Positions 27,633 to 36,539 of a stretch of 64,000 nucleotides of DNA are shown here, one piece after another. A program made the translations under genes and the position numbers. The number at the start of each line of letters is the position of its first letter. Position 1 is the stretch's first letter. Where the stretch lies: NCBI RefSeq assembly GCF_004087835.1, contig NZ_CP035119.1:1178001-1242000 (forward strand). Reading direction: 5' to 3'. Source of the DNA: Halorussus pelagicus. GTDB lineage: Archaea > Halobacteriota > Halobacteria > Halobacteriales > Haladaptataceae. The notes beneath the pieces were generated by a model that was not told the DNA's origin, searched no databases, and saw nothing but the letters and a program-made list of their open reading frames with translations.

Positions 27633-27825
27633 ATAGAACTATAAACTACTACATATTATTTAAAATTTGTTACCCAGAGTGTAGACATAATATCAATAGT
27701 GGGTGAGTTCAGGCGATGGCCGCGACGAGGAGTTACGTGGTGGGTAAAATAGTCAGTAACTTGTCCATCATTTCGGACGTGAATTTTAAGGAAAAGATTT
27801 TGCCGGTGGTTGTGTGAGTACGAAC

Positions 27826-27960
27826 ATGGTCAGAGGCAAAATTGGTACGTGGTTAGAACGACATCCGTGGGCGATTGGGGTTATTTTCTCTTTCGGAGTT
27901 TACCTGTCTGAGATTGTTGAACCATTGGGTTGTGCCAAGTGCGGCGTGAGGGGACCCTAA
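27826..27960 (+). CDS. 44-residue single-pass membrane protein (DUF7503-like)
   Basis: ATG 27826 to TAA 27958-27960. It begins MVRGKIGTWLERHPWAIGVIF: a short amphipathic start, the WLERHP motif and one membrane helix (about 15-33), then a C-terminal CxxC (C36/C39) and terminal RGP. The WLE-x-HP...GP outline resembles the short haloarchaeal membrane proteins I recall as DUF7503, often near DUF7504. A TTTTAAG element lies ~37 bases upstream. Its last four bases overlap the stop region of the convergent CHAT gene. Confidence 0.65.
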   Translation: MVRGKIGTWLERHPWAIGVIFSFGVYLSEIVEPLGCAKCGVRGP

Positions 27961-30017
27961 ATATCATCTAGCTTGATTTCATCAGTCCAACGAATTTTAC
28001 CGTCAATCCAGACTGGGTCCGACGATTCATTAAAAAACTCTCTCAGAGACTCATCATCAATTTTTGTCTGAAAAACTGTGGAGTTTAAGAAACAGTATTT
28101 ATGGTTGCCCATTTTTAGTGTCGCAAGTGAGCCTACTGGATAGTTTAGATTAGGATACGGACCCATTTCGACTGAGATTTTTTCGCCGTTTCTATTCGGT
28201 TTTATAACCGATGGACTTCCACATTTCGGTTTAACAAGCTCAACACTTCCATCCCCAATAATCACGTACTGACGCTCAAGCGTGTTCACGTTCGTCACCA
28301 CCGACAGCGCGCTCTGCATCGAGAACCCGTGGTTCAGCAACCGCGCCAACTCCTTGCCCACGTCGGTGGCCGGTTCGTTGCCGACCTTCGTCAGCGTCAC
28401 GACGCCGACCTGACTCCCCTTCTCGACCAGCATCTCGCCCTGCTCGTAGGACCGACAGCCATTGAGGATGAATCCGCGGACGCCCGAGCGCGACAGTGTT
28501 CGGGCGTCGAGCATGCCGTCGGAACACTGGATGCCCTCGTCGGTAACGTGGCCGATGTAGTGGAGGAAATCCGTCGGGGATTCGAGCAAATCGCGGAGTT
28601 CGCCGGTCGTCAGGTCGTTGTGCAGCGACACGTCGAAGTCGTAGAGGTCCCGCGTCCCGTAGATGTCGCCCACCACGTCCTCCTCGCGCATGCGCTCGTC
28701 GTTGCAGACCACGTCCACCGAGATGTGGTGTTTCGGCGTCACGTCGAGGCGACGTTTCAGCGCCTCGGGCGTCGCCTTGCTCGCGCCGATTGGCATCTCC
28801 TCGCCGACCCAGACGTGTTCGATGGTATCAACCGGGTCCGGCTGAATCACGTCGCTGACGGGGGCGTCCTCGCCGTCGAACGAGCGATAGAACGCCTCCA
28901 ACTCGCTCGGTTCAGGCTTGACTGTCGAGGGGTCCGGTTCGCCCGGACACCGGACGAAGGCGAGTTCGTCCGCCGCGAACGGAAGCACCGCGACGTTCTC
29001 GTGGGTCGGCGATATGTCCATCGTGACCTTCCACTGGGGCAGGTGCGGTTCGACCACCTCGAAGGGAATTTCGAGATACCGGCGGAGCTGTTCGGCCAAC
29101 GGCTCGTCATACAGCGACTCGAAATCGAGGTCCACGTCGGGTTCGACCAGTTCGCGCTCGCGGAGGTCCACCTCGTAGTAGCCTTCGGTCCGGGTCACGC
29201 AGTCGAGGAAGAACACCTGCTGGAGAACGCGCCGGACCGCCGACTCGAACCCGTCGGGCGCATCGAGCGAGTAGGACAACTCGTCGGTCAGCAGGCGCGG
29301 TGTCTCGCCCGGCACCACGCTCGCGCCGAGGTAGAACGCCAGCGGCGCAGCGGCGTAAATCGCCTCTCGCCGCTCGGGAACCTCGATTTTGACCCCGGTG
29401 TCCGGTCTCTCGATGGTCCCCTCGACAGTGAACTCCTCGCCGGGTTCGAGTAGCGGCGGATGGCCCCGCAGCGTGGGGAACGACCGCTCGCAGGTCGTCG
29501 TCTTGAGCGCCGACCCCAACAGCGACACGGCGTCCATCAGCGCTCCGGTGTCGTCGGGCACCGTAATCGTCCCCGCGGGACTCTCGTGGAGCGACCGCGC
29601 ACCAACCTCGACGCGGGTCTCTCCGCCGAACGAAATCTCGATGGACTCGGTACTCCCCGAGACGGAGACCTCGCTCTCGACGGCCAGATACACCTTCATC
29701 TGCGTGTTGGCGAGTTCGAGGTTGTACGCGTCCACCGGGAGGTCGAGTTCGGACCCACCGCTCGACTGTCCGACCATCTCCCCGTCGGCGTCGCGGACGT
29801 ACACGTCGAGTCCCTTCGTCGTCCGGAGCGAGCGCGTCGAGAGAGAAACGACCGTATCGACCGGGAAATAGAACGACTCCGCGTCCGTCTCCCGTGGCGA
29901 GACGGCGGCCGGAGCGTGCAGGTCGAACTGCGTGCGCTCGATGGGGTCGGTGATTCGGACCCCGTCGGGTTCGACGAGAGCGGTGAACTCGGGATTCATT
30001 GACGAACGAGTAGTCAC
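27957..30017 (-). CDS. CHAT-domain (caspase-like) protease with large N-terminal region
   Basis: 686 residues. The CHAT domain lies at about 430-590 with the presumed catalytic His490 in FLHYIGHVTDEG and Cys521 in FILNGCRSYEQG, followed by VGVVTLTKVGNEPATDVG. Residues 1-420 form a beta-rich, acidic region with no family I can name. CHAT proteases act as effectors or processors in bacterial immunity (for example Craspase and gasdermin systems) and in other signalling. The last ~100 codons (27957-28265) are AT-rich and lysine/asparagine-rich while the rest is GC-rich and acidic, suggesting that the C-terminus was exchanged. A second in-frame ATG at codon 7 is an alternative start. Confidence 0.85.
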   Translation of the reverse strand: MTTRSSMNPEFTALVEPDGVRITDPIERTQFDLHAPAAVSPRETDAESFYFPVDTVVSLSTRSLRTTKGLDVYVRDADGEMVGQSSGGSELDLPVDAYNLELANTQMKVYLAVESEVSVSGSTESIEISFGGETRVEVGARSLHESPAGTITVPDDTGALMDAVSLLGSALKTTTCERSFPTLRGHPPLLEPGEEFTVEGTIERPDTGVKIEVPERREAIYAAAPLAFYLGASVVPGETPRLLTDELSYSLDAPDGFESAVRRVLQQVFFLDCVTRTEGYYEVDLRERELVEPDVDLDFESLYDEPLAEQLRRYLEIPFEVVEPHLPQWKVTMDISPTHENVAVLPFAADELAFVRCPGEPDPSTVKPEPSELEAFYRSFDGEDAPVSDVIQPDPVDTIEHVWVGEEMPIGASKATPEALKRRLDVTPKHHISVDVVCNDERMREEDVVGDIYGTRDLYDFDVSLHNDLTTGELRDLLESPTDFLHYIGHVTDEGIQCSDGMLDARTLSRSGVRGFILNGCRSYEQGEMLVEKGSQVGVVTLTKVGNEPATDVGKELARLLNHGFSMQSALSVVTNVNTLERQYVIIGDGSVELVKPKCGSPSVIKPNRNGEKISVEMGPYPNLNYPVGSLATLKMGNHKYCFLNSTVFQTKIDDESLREFFNESSDPVWIDGKIRWTDEIKLDDI

Positions 30018-30090
30018 CGAGATTACTTAATATGCGGTGCAGGTCGGCGAGACCTCCAACGTTTTGACGACCGACTTCGACTACTCCCAC

Positions 30091-31419
30091 ATGGCAACCG
30101 ACCGAGAACGGGCGGACCCCTTCGCGGCGTTCCGGCAGTTCCTCGCGCTGGAGCGCGACGTGCTGGTCCTCTCGCTGGCGATGTTCGCGTTCAGCCTCGG
30201 CTTCCAGATGACGGGTCGATACATGGGCCGGTACCTCGAAGTCCTCGGCGCGGAGAGCCTCGTCATCGGACTCTACGGGAGTCTCGGCAACCTCATCGGC
30301 GCGGTCTACCCCTATCCGGGCGGCGCGATTTCGGACCGAATCGGCTCCCGGACCGCGCTGACCGCCTTCGGTCTCGCTTCAACGTTCGGCTTTCTGCTGT
30401 GGTTTCTCGCCCCCGAGTTCGACCTCCTGCCGATTCCCGTCTGGGCGTGGATTTTCGTCGGTCTCCTACTCGCCCAAGCGTGGAAGTCGTTCGGTCTCGG
30501 CGCGACGTTCGCCATCGTCAAACAGAGCGTCCCGCCCGAGGAACTGGCGACCGGGTTCGCCAGCACCGAGACGTTCCGCCGGACCGCGTTCCTGCTGGGT
30601 CCCCTCGTCGCGGCGGGACTGCTCGCGGTCTACGAGTTCGAGGTTGGCTTCCGGTACGTGCTTGCGGTCGCGGCCGGGTTCGGTCTGCTCGCCACGCTGG
30701 TCCAGCACTTCCTCTACGACGCCAACGAGGACTCCTTGGGCAAGTCCTTCGAGGGCGTCGAACAGGTCGTCTCGGACCTCCGGGAGATGCCCGCGACGCT
30801 CCGGCCCCTGCTGGTCGGCGACACGCTCGTCCGCTTCGCCAACGGGATGGTCTACGTCTTCGTCGTCCTCGTGGTGACGAACGTGCTGGAGGTGAGCGCG
30901 ACCCTTCCAATCGTCGGGTTCCTCGGTCCCGACGCCTTCTTCGGCGTCCTGCTCGCCGTCGAGATGGCCGTCGCGCTACTCGTGATGATTCCCGTCTCGA
31001 AGGCCGCCCAGCGGTTCGGTCTCAAGCCGGTCGTCGCGCTCGGGTTCGTCGTCTACGCCGTCTTTCCGGCCCTGCTGGTCAACGCGCCCGAGGGCGGCCT
31101 GACCGTCGCCGGAATCGCCCTCTCGGAGACCGCGCTCGTCACGCTCCTGTTCGCGCTCTCGGGTCTCCGGTTCGCGGGACTCCCGGCGCACAAGGCGCTC
31201 ATCGTCGGCCCGGCCGAGGACGACGCCGGAGGCCGTGTCGTGGGTTCGTACTACCTCGCGCGCAACGCGGTGGTAATCCCGAGCGCCGCTCTCGGCGGGT
31301 GGCTGTACGGTCTCTCGCCGGGCGGCCCCCAGTTGGCGTTCGGACTGGCGACGGTAATCGGGTTAGTCGGGACGGGCTACTTCCTGCTCTTCGGGGAGGA
31401 GCTTCCGGCGTATCGGTGA
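30091..31419 (+). CDS. MFS transporter
   Basis: 442 residues with about 12 membrane helices. The loop after helix 2 reads GGAISDRIGSRTALTAFG, the MFS motif A (G-x3-D-R-x-G-x-R), and GLRFAGLPAHKALIVGPAE marks helix 10-11. ATG 30091 is preferred over a GTG at 30037 that would add 18 polar residues. Substrate unknown. Divergent from the CHAT gene. Confidence 0.88.
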   Translation: MATDRERADPFAAFRQFLALERDVLVLSLAMFAFSLGFQMTGRYMGRYLEVLGAESLVIGLYGSLGNLIGAVYPYPGGAISDRIGSRTALTAFGLASTFGFLLWFLAPEFDLLPIPVWAWIFVGLLLAQAWKSFGLGATFAIVKQSVPPEELATGFASTETFRRTAFLLGPLVAAGLLAVYEFEVGFRYVLAVAAGFGLLATLVQHFLYDANEDSLGKSFEGVEQVVSDLREMPATLRPLLVGDTLVRFANGMVYVFVVLVVTNVLEVSATLPIVGFLGPDAFFGVLLAVEMAVALLVMIPVSKAAQRFGLKPVVALGFVVYAVFPALLVNAPEGGLTVAGIALSETALVTLLFALSGLRFAGLPAHKALIVGPAEDDAGGRVVGSYYLARNAVVIPSAALGGWLYGLSPGGPQLAFGLATVIGLVGTGYFLLFGEELPAYR

Positions 31420-31469
31420 GATTGAGGCACCTTCCAAGAACTTATCTTTTTCCGACGAGCTGTCAAACT

Positions 31470-32438
31470 ATGGACCGACGAAAATTCCTCCGAGCAGGCG
31501 GCGTCGTCGCCGCATCGTCGCTAGCCGGTTGTACGGGTATGTTGGACGAGAGCCAGTCCGAGAACGACGACACGCAACCCGAGAAGGCGAGCGAACGCCT
31601 ATCGAGCGCCAACGAGAAGATATCGGCAAACACGGACAAACTGAACGATATCAGCCAGACGTTCGAGAACGACGAGGAACTCCCCAACGAGTTCGACGCC
31701 GCGGACGTTGGTTCTCGGATCGAGAAAGCGAACCTGAAACTGGACGAAGCCGAGGAGTACGCGACGGAAGACCAGCAATCGTACATCGATTCTCTTCGAA
31801 AGGTGGGAGAGTACCAGACGGCGCTCGCTAAGGCGTTCGAGGACATCGTCGCACTGAATCACAAAATCGACACGATGAACACGTACTTCGACAGCGAGCG
31901 ATACGACCAAGCACTCGAAGCGATAGATGAGGGTCGGACGCTTCTCTCCAATATTCGGACGCACGTCGGCGACGCCGACAATGCACTTACGTCCGTAGAC
32001 GCCGACTCGTTTGACGAGAGCGGCAAAATAACGTACGACAGTATCTCGGCCGACCTCTCGATGATCCGGGACCGACTGGACCTCTTGGAATCGACGCTGG
32101 ACGGATTCGAGCCGATGATAGAGGGAATGCAGGACTTTCTGTCAGCAGCCGAGACGTACGAGAACGAAAACTACGTCGAGGCGGCAGACCAGTTCGCGGA
32201 GGCCCAGAGCCACTTCCAGAACTCCGACGAGACGTTCACCGAAATCGAGGACGCTGACACCGCAGTCGGCAGTATCGAGTCCGACATTGCCGAGTTGACC
32301 TGCTACACGAGTGCGCTAGTGGACGGAACGCGACTATTTGAGGAGAGCGCGCGCGCCGCCGACAGAGGCGACACGGAACTCGCACAGCAGAAAGCGAGCG
32401 GAGCGCAGGACGCGCTCGACGGGTGTAACTTCGGGTGA
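31470..32438 (+). CDS. Tat lipoprotein with helical-bundle repeats
   Basis: 322 residues. MDRRKFLRAGGVVAASS is a twin-arginine signal and SLAGC (16-21) a lipobox. The mature protein is highly acidic and almost wholly alpha-helical, with repeated segments of the form YxxAxxxxxEAxxxF (ENENYVEAADQFAEAQSHF, near 230-250) that suggest coiled-coil or TPR-like hairpins. Two late cysteines (LTCYTS and DGCNFG) could form a disulfide. Unknown function. Starts 50 bases after the MFS gene. Confidence 0.82.
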   Translation: MDRRKFLRAGGVVAASSLAGCTGMLDESQSENDDTQPEKASERLSSANEKISANTDKLNDISQTFENDEELPNEFDAADVGSRIEKANLKLDEAEEYATEDQQSYIDSLRKVGEYQTALAKAFEDIVALNHKIDTMNTYFDSERYDQALEAIDEGRTLLSNIRTHVGDADNALTSVDADSFDESGKITYDSISADLSMIRDRLDLLESTLDGFEPMIEGMQDFLSAAETYENENYVEAADQFAEAQSHFQNSDETFTEIEDADTAVGSIESDIAELTCYTSALVDGTRLFEESARAADRGDTELAQQKASGAQDALDGCNFG

Positions 32439-32634
32439 CTCTATCGCCGAGAGTCGAAGTCCCTATCGGCGAACACTCCGACTGCTCCGAGAGCGACCGA
32501 CCGCAATAGTCGCAGGCGTCGCCCTCGACCACCGCGCCGCAGTCCGGGCAGTCCCCGGTCGGCGACTCGGCGGACCGGTCGCCGAGGGTGGCGCGGCGCG
32601 GGACTACCGCTCGGTTCCCGAACCGACGCGCCTT
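32439..32634 (-). pseudogene. Orphan zinc-ribbon coding fragment
   Basis: The minus strand encodes CPDCGAVVEGDACDYCGRSL (cysteine pairs at 32539-32550 and 32503-32514), an unmistakable C4 zinc ribbon. Upstream the frame runs back to a stop at 32635-32637 without any ATG, and downstream it stays open into the antisense of the lipoprotein gene. It is therefore either a remnant of a zinc-ribbon protein or a gene with a non-standard start. Its upstream end abuts the promoter of the divergent membrane protein. Confidence 0.45.
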
Positions 32635-32638
32635 TTAT
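32633..32638 (+). promoter_or_regulatory. TATA-like box for the 88-residue membrane protein
   Basis: TTTTAT lies 23-28 bases before the GTG at 32661, fitting leaderless transcription from that GTG. Confidence 0.5.
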
Positions 32639-32660
32639 CCGGCCGTCCTAATCTCCGAGC

Positions 32661-32927
32661 GTGTCCGAAAGCGTCCCCGAGCGACCGCGAGCGAACTTCG
32701 TGGCCGCGCTGAACGTCCGGCGAAACGCCATCCGCGGGTTCGGCTTCAGCCTGCTGTTCACCGCGGCGGTGCTGGCGGTGTTCGTCGTCCAACCGGGGAC
32801 CCGACAGCCGACCCCGTACTATCTGGGGCTGGCGTTCGTCCTCGTCACGTCGCTTGGTGCGCTGGCGACGACGGTGCTGACGCTGATTTCGGCGTATCGG
32901 TTGGCGCAGGAGACGGACCTCGATTGA
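32661..32927 (+). CDS. Small haloarchaeal membrane protein, two helices
   Basis: 88 residues from GTG 32661. A basic, polar N-terminus (RANFVAALNVRRNAIRGFGF) leads into two membrane helices (about 26-45 and 54-80) and a short acidic end (LAQETDLD). It is typical of small haloarchaeal-specific membrane protein families; function unknown. Confidence 0.78.
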   Translation: MSESVPERPRANFVAALNVRRNAIRGFGFSLLFTAAVLAVFVVQPGTRQPTPYYLGLAFVLVTSLGALATTVLTLISAYRLAQETDLD

Positions 32928-33113
32928 GGAAAACCTCTAAGGGACGAGAGGATAATGGTTCGAACGGAGCGCCGAGGTACCGGCGTTCGAAGCCCGTCGC
33001 ACCGCTCCTGCCATCCCGGTAAGACGCGGCCCGAACGGGGGACGCGACGTTTCGCGCCCTCGGACAGGTCCCGCGTGGAAACGGGGGCGGAGGCGGGAAT
33101 CCGTACCGTTTCA

Positions 33114-33941
33114 CTACTGGTCGTCAAGCCACGTAGCGATATCTGTACAGTCTAACGCCTCGAGTCGCCCGACTACGGGTGCAACTCCGTCACTGGTCGG
33201 TGGATGGGAATCGCGGTCCCCGAACGAACCGCGGAACCAACACGAAACGCGCTTTCGGAGCGAATCCGCGTATCGCTGTTCGAAGGTCGGCCGTTGCACG
33301 TCGCCCTCACTACGTGCGCTAGCAGAGTAGCCCCGTTCCCACCGGCCGTTTCGGGAGTTCGTCGTCGTATCTGCCACCGCTTCGACCGGACCTTCCGGAG
33401 AAACACGGGTGGCTACCATCGGGTCCGTCTCCACTTGGTCGGCGACGTTGCCTGCAATGAGGTCGGCCAGCAGGAGGTGTGGATAGTAAAACTCCGACTG
33501 CGTACAGTTTACGACCGCAGGGGGAACGATGTCGATTCCCGACGCCGCGTGATAGAGCAAATCCGCTCGGCTTCTGTCGCCATCGACGATAGCAATCGTA
33601 CCGTCCGTCGGGACGTTCAGTTCGGATAGAAGGATTGCAGAGTGAGTCGCCTCGGCGTATGAAAGCGTCACCTCGTCTTGATCGATGCAGATACCGATTC
33701 TCCCGGTACAGCGGCGCATTACGCTTCGAATCTCGTCAGACGACAGCGATAGGTCTCGGCTCTTGGTACGAAACGGGAGATAGCCGTCCTCGCCAAGTTC
33801 TTCGTACAGCGCGTCCAGAAGCATCGCCTCCTGCGTTCGGTTCACCAGAACCCCCACGGTGACGGTCAGGTTCTCGCGTTTCGTCGCGTCGAACCCGATG
33901 GATTGCGACGCCCTCACGTCGTCGACCACGAAATCCTGCAT
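33114..33941 (-). CDS. Haloarchaeal protein of unknown function, possible RNase H-like fold
   Basis: 275 residues from ATG 33941 (MQDFVVDDVRASQSIGFD). A TATA box at the leaderless distance sets this start; the open frame continues upstream to 34457 but there it is arginine-rich antisense of the PhoU/TrkA gene. Strands such as LTVTVGVLVN, TGRIGICIDQDEV and GTIAIVDGD and the late YPHLLLADLIAGNVAD helix faintly recall DUF3800/RNase H-like proteins, but I cannot confirm it. Codon use is less GC-biased than in the neighbours. The C-terminal ~90 residues look disordered and arginine/serine-rich. Confidence 0.65.
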   Translation of the reverse strand: MQDFVVDDVRASQSIGFDATKRENLTVTVGVLVNRTQEAMLLDALYEELGEDGYLPFRTKSRDLSLSSDEIRSVMRRCTGRIGICIDQDEVTLSYAEATHSAILLSELNVPTDGTIAIVDGDRSRADLLYHAASGIDIVPPAVVNCTQSEFYYPHLLLADLIAGNVADQVETDPMVATRVSPEGPVEAVADTTTNSRNGRWERGYSASARSEGDVQRPTFEQRYADSLRKRVSCWFRGSFGDRDSHPPTSDGVAPVVGRLEALDCTDIATWLDDQ

Positions 33942-33972
33942 CCTATTCGTCAGTGTGTGGACACGGCGGACA

Positions 33973-33980
33973 ATTATATT
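33973..33980 (-). promoter_or_regulatory. TATA-like box for the 275-residue unknown gene
   Basis: Minus-strand AATATAAT lies 32-39 bases before ATG 33941. Confidence 0.5.
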
Positions 33981-34030
33981 CGGTGAATTAGATAAGGCCG
34001 AAGAGCTGGCGCAAGTGATACCGACACCTG

Positions 34031-35248
34031 TCACTCCGCCGAATACTCCGCGCTGGTCAACGTCGCCAGTCGCTCTGTCCCCGAGCGCGTCCCCTTTGCG
34101 AGGAACACGTCGCCAGCGCGCAGTTCCGTCTCCGGTCCGGGTTGAATCACCCAGTCGCGTTCGCCGTCCACGGAGCGCCGGACCGCGATGACGCGCATTC
34201 CGGTCTCGGTCTTGACCTCCCGGTCGCCCAGCGTCACGCCGTCGAACTCGCTTCCCGGCGCGACCGTCAGGCGGACGATGACCTCGTCGCTCTCCTGAAC
34301 TGCCTGCTCGACGACCGGGTGGGTGCCCAGTCCGCGGAGGACGCCCTCGCTGATTTCGACCGCGGCGTCGCTGATGACCTCGGTGGCGTTGGCGAGGTGG
34401 ACGAGACCGCGGAGCGAGACGGGGTCGTCCACGCGTGCGGCAGCGCGGAGCGTCCACGCCTCGAACCGCGACTGGAGGGCGTCCACCTCGGCTTCGAGTT
34501 CGACCACCTCCTCGGCGACCTCCGCGCTGTCGAAGAGGACGCTCCCGTAGGCCAAGTCTACCGCGAGTTCGCTGATATTCTTCATCAGGACGATGGAATC
34601 GACGGCCCGCTCCAAGTCCTCGTCGCCGGGTTCCGGCGGTGACGGTGGTTCGTAGGCGTCGCCGGTCGCGCGACGATACAGGTCAGCGATGCCCTCGTTG
34701 GGACCGCGCAGGAGAACGGTGTCGTCCGCTTCAAGGGCGGTGTCGCGGTCCGGGTTCGTGAGCCAGTCGTCCCGCCGTCGGATGGCGATGATTCGGACGC
34801 CGGTTTCGGTCTCGACGTTCAACTCCCCGAGGGTCCGGCCCGCGAGGACCGAATCGTCGGCGACTTCCGCGCGGACGAGCGTCTCGACGGCCTCGGGGAG
34901 CGCGGCCCGCATCGCCTCGGGCAGGCCGATGTCCTCCAAGACGACCTTGGCCACATCGCCCGCGGCGTCGCTTATTTTCTCGGCCGCGCCGACGACGCCA
35001 AGCACGGGAGCCAACTGCTCGGCGTCGTCCGTGCTTCTGGCGGCCATCAGGAGGCTCATCCTGGCGCGCATCTGTAGCACGTCCATCCGGGCTTCGAGGG
35101 CCAGCACCTCGGCGGCGATATCGTTGCTCCCGTTGAGGACGGCCGAAAACGAGAGGTCGATGAGGAGTTCCGCGGTGTCTTTCATCTCCGCCAGCACCTG
35201 CTTGACGCTAACGGGTTCGTACTCGACCTCGCCGCCGGACGGTTCCAT
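34031..35248 (-). CDS. PhoU-domain plus TrkA-C protein (duplicated), K+ channel/transport regulator
   Basis: 405 residues built from two similar halves, each a PhoU-like helical domain (KDTAELLIDLSFSAVLNGSNDIAAEV; KNISELAVDLAYGSVLFDSAEVAEEV) followed by a TrkA-C domain (GRTLGELNVETETGVRIIAIRR; GVTLGDREVKTETGMRVIAVRR). TrkA-C domains bind c-di-AMP or other ligands and gate K+ uptake, so a cytoplasmic regulator of ion transport is likely. No channel gene is adjacent. Confidence 0.9.
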   Translation of the reverse strand: MEPSGGEVEYEPVSVKQVLAEMKDTAELLIDLSFSAVLNGSNDIAAEVLALEARMDVLQMRARMSLLMAARSTDDAEQLAPVLGVVGAAEKISDAAGDVAKVVLEDIGLPEAMRAALPEAVETLVRAEVADDSVLAGRTLGELNVETETGVRIIAIRRRDDWLTNPDRDTALEADDTVLLRGPNEGIADLYRRATGDAYEPPSPPEPGDEDLERAVDSIVLMKNISELAVDLAYGSVLFDSAEVAEEVVELEAEVDALQSRFEAWTLRAAARVDDPVSLRGLVHLANATEVISDAAVEISEGVLRGLGTHPVVEQAVQESDEVIVRLTVAPGSEFDGVTLGDREVKTETGMRVIAVRRSVDGERDWVIQPGPETELRAGDVFLAKGTRSGTERLATLTSAEYSAE

Positions 35249-35363
35249 AGGCCGGTGTTGGACGCCATTCGGTAAAAACGTTCGTCGCTACACCTTGGAT
35301 GGGACCGGTTTCAAAGAGAAACGAAAGATAATGCTTTTCCGCTCATGACGAGAATTTCAACGC

Positions 35364-36503
35364 ATGTCAGAAGAGGTCAAGAAAGGGCTAGAGGGCGTCG
35401 TCGTCGCAGAATCAGGACTCAGCTTCATCAATGGCGACGAGGGTCGCCTTATTTATCGCGGCTACGCAATCGAGGACCTCGCTCGTGACGCGAGCTACGA
35501 AGAGGTTCTTTACCTGCTCTGGCACGGCGAACTCCCCACACAGGACGAACTCGACGAGTTCTCCGGCGAGATGGCCGCCGAGCGCGAACTCGACGAGGAC
35601 GTACTGGATACCGTGCGGAAACTCGCCGAGGCCGACGAACAACCGATGGCCGCGCTCCGGACGGCGGTGTCGATGCTCTCGGCCAACGACCCCGACGACT
35701 CGGACGCCGACCCGACCGACCGCGAGGTCAACCTCCGGAAGGGTCGTCGCATCACCGCGAAGATTCCGACCATCATCGCGGCGTTCAAGCGCATCCGCGA
35801 CGGCGACGACCCGGTCGAACCCCGCGAAGACCTCGACCACGCCGAGAACTTCCTCTACATGCTCAATGGCGAGGAACCCGACGAGGTGCTGGCCGAGACG
35901 TTCGACATGGCGCTGGTTCTCCACGCCGACCACGGCCTGAACGCCTCGACGTTCTCCTCGATGGTCACCTCCTCGACGCTGTCGGACCTCCACAGCGCGG
36001 TCACGAGCGCGGTCGGGACGCTCGCGGGACCGCTCCACGGCGGAGCGAACGCCAACGTCATGAAGATGCTGAAGGAACTCGACGAGAGCGGCAAGGACGC
36101 CAAGACGTGGGTTGACGACGCCTTGGACCGCGGCGAGCGCATCATGGGCTTCGGTCACCGCGTCTACAACGTCAAGGACCCCCGCGCGAAGATTCTCGGC
36201 GAGAAGAGCGAGGAGTTGGGCGAGGCCGCGGGCGACACCAAGTGGTACGAGATGTCGGCGGACATTGAAGAGTACATGCAAAACGAGAAGGGTCTCGCGC
36301 CGAACGTGGACTTCTACTCGGCCTCGACGTACTACCAGATGGGCATCCCCATCGACCTCTACACCCCCATCTTCGCCATGTCGCGGGTCGGCGGTTGGAT
36401 CGGTCACGTCCTCGAACAGTACGACGACAACCGCCTGATTCGGCCGCGCGCGAAGTACACCGGGTCGAAGGACGAAGAGTGGGTGCCGATTAGCGAGCGG
36501 TAA
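35364..36503 (+). CDS. gltA: Citrate synthase
   Basis: Condenses acetyl-CoA with oxaloacetate at the entry of the TCA cycle. 379 residues. Seen: GLSFINGDEGRLIYRGYAIEDLA, the catalytic His region LHADHGLNASTFSSM, LAGPLHGGANANVMKML, GFGHRVYNVKDPRA and NVDFYSASTYYQMGIP with the catalytic Asp. Divergent from the PhoU/TrkA gene. The stop is 37 bases before a MITE. Confidence 0.97.
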   Translation: MSEEVKKGLEGVVVAESGLSFINGDEGRLIYRGYAIEDLARDASYEEVLYLLWHGELPTQDELDEFSGEMAAERELDEDVLDTVRKLAEADEQPMAALRTAVSMLSANDPDDSDADPTDREVNLRKGRRITAKIPTIIAAFKRIRDGDDPVEPREDLDHAENFLYMLNGEEPDEVLAETFDMALVLHADHGLNASTFSSMVTSSTLSDLHSAVTSAVGTLAGPLHGGANANVMKMLKELDESGKDAKTWVDDALDRGERIMGFGHRVYNVKDPRAKILGEKSEELGEAAGDTKWYEMSADIEEYMQNEKGLAPNVDFYSASTYYQMGIPIDLYTPIFAMSRVGGWIGHVLEQYDDNRLIRPRAKYTGSKDEEWVPISER

Positions 36504-36539
36504 GTCAGAACAACTGGCGCAGTGTTCCAGTAGAAGGGT

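Noticed and set aside
32940-33060. Possible tRNA (GGTTCGAA-like stretch)
   Set aside because: GGTTCGAAC and CGTTCGAAG look like T-loops, but no acceptor, D or anticodon stem can be folded around them.
33942-34457. N-terminal extension of the unknown 33114-33941 gene
   Set aside because: Arginine/glycine-rich antisense of the PhoU/TrkA gene, and a TATA box sits right before ATG 33941.
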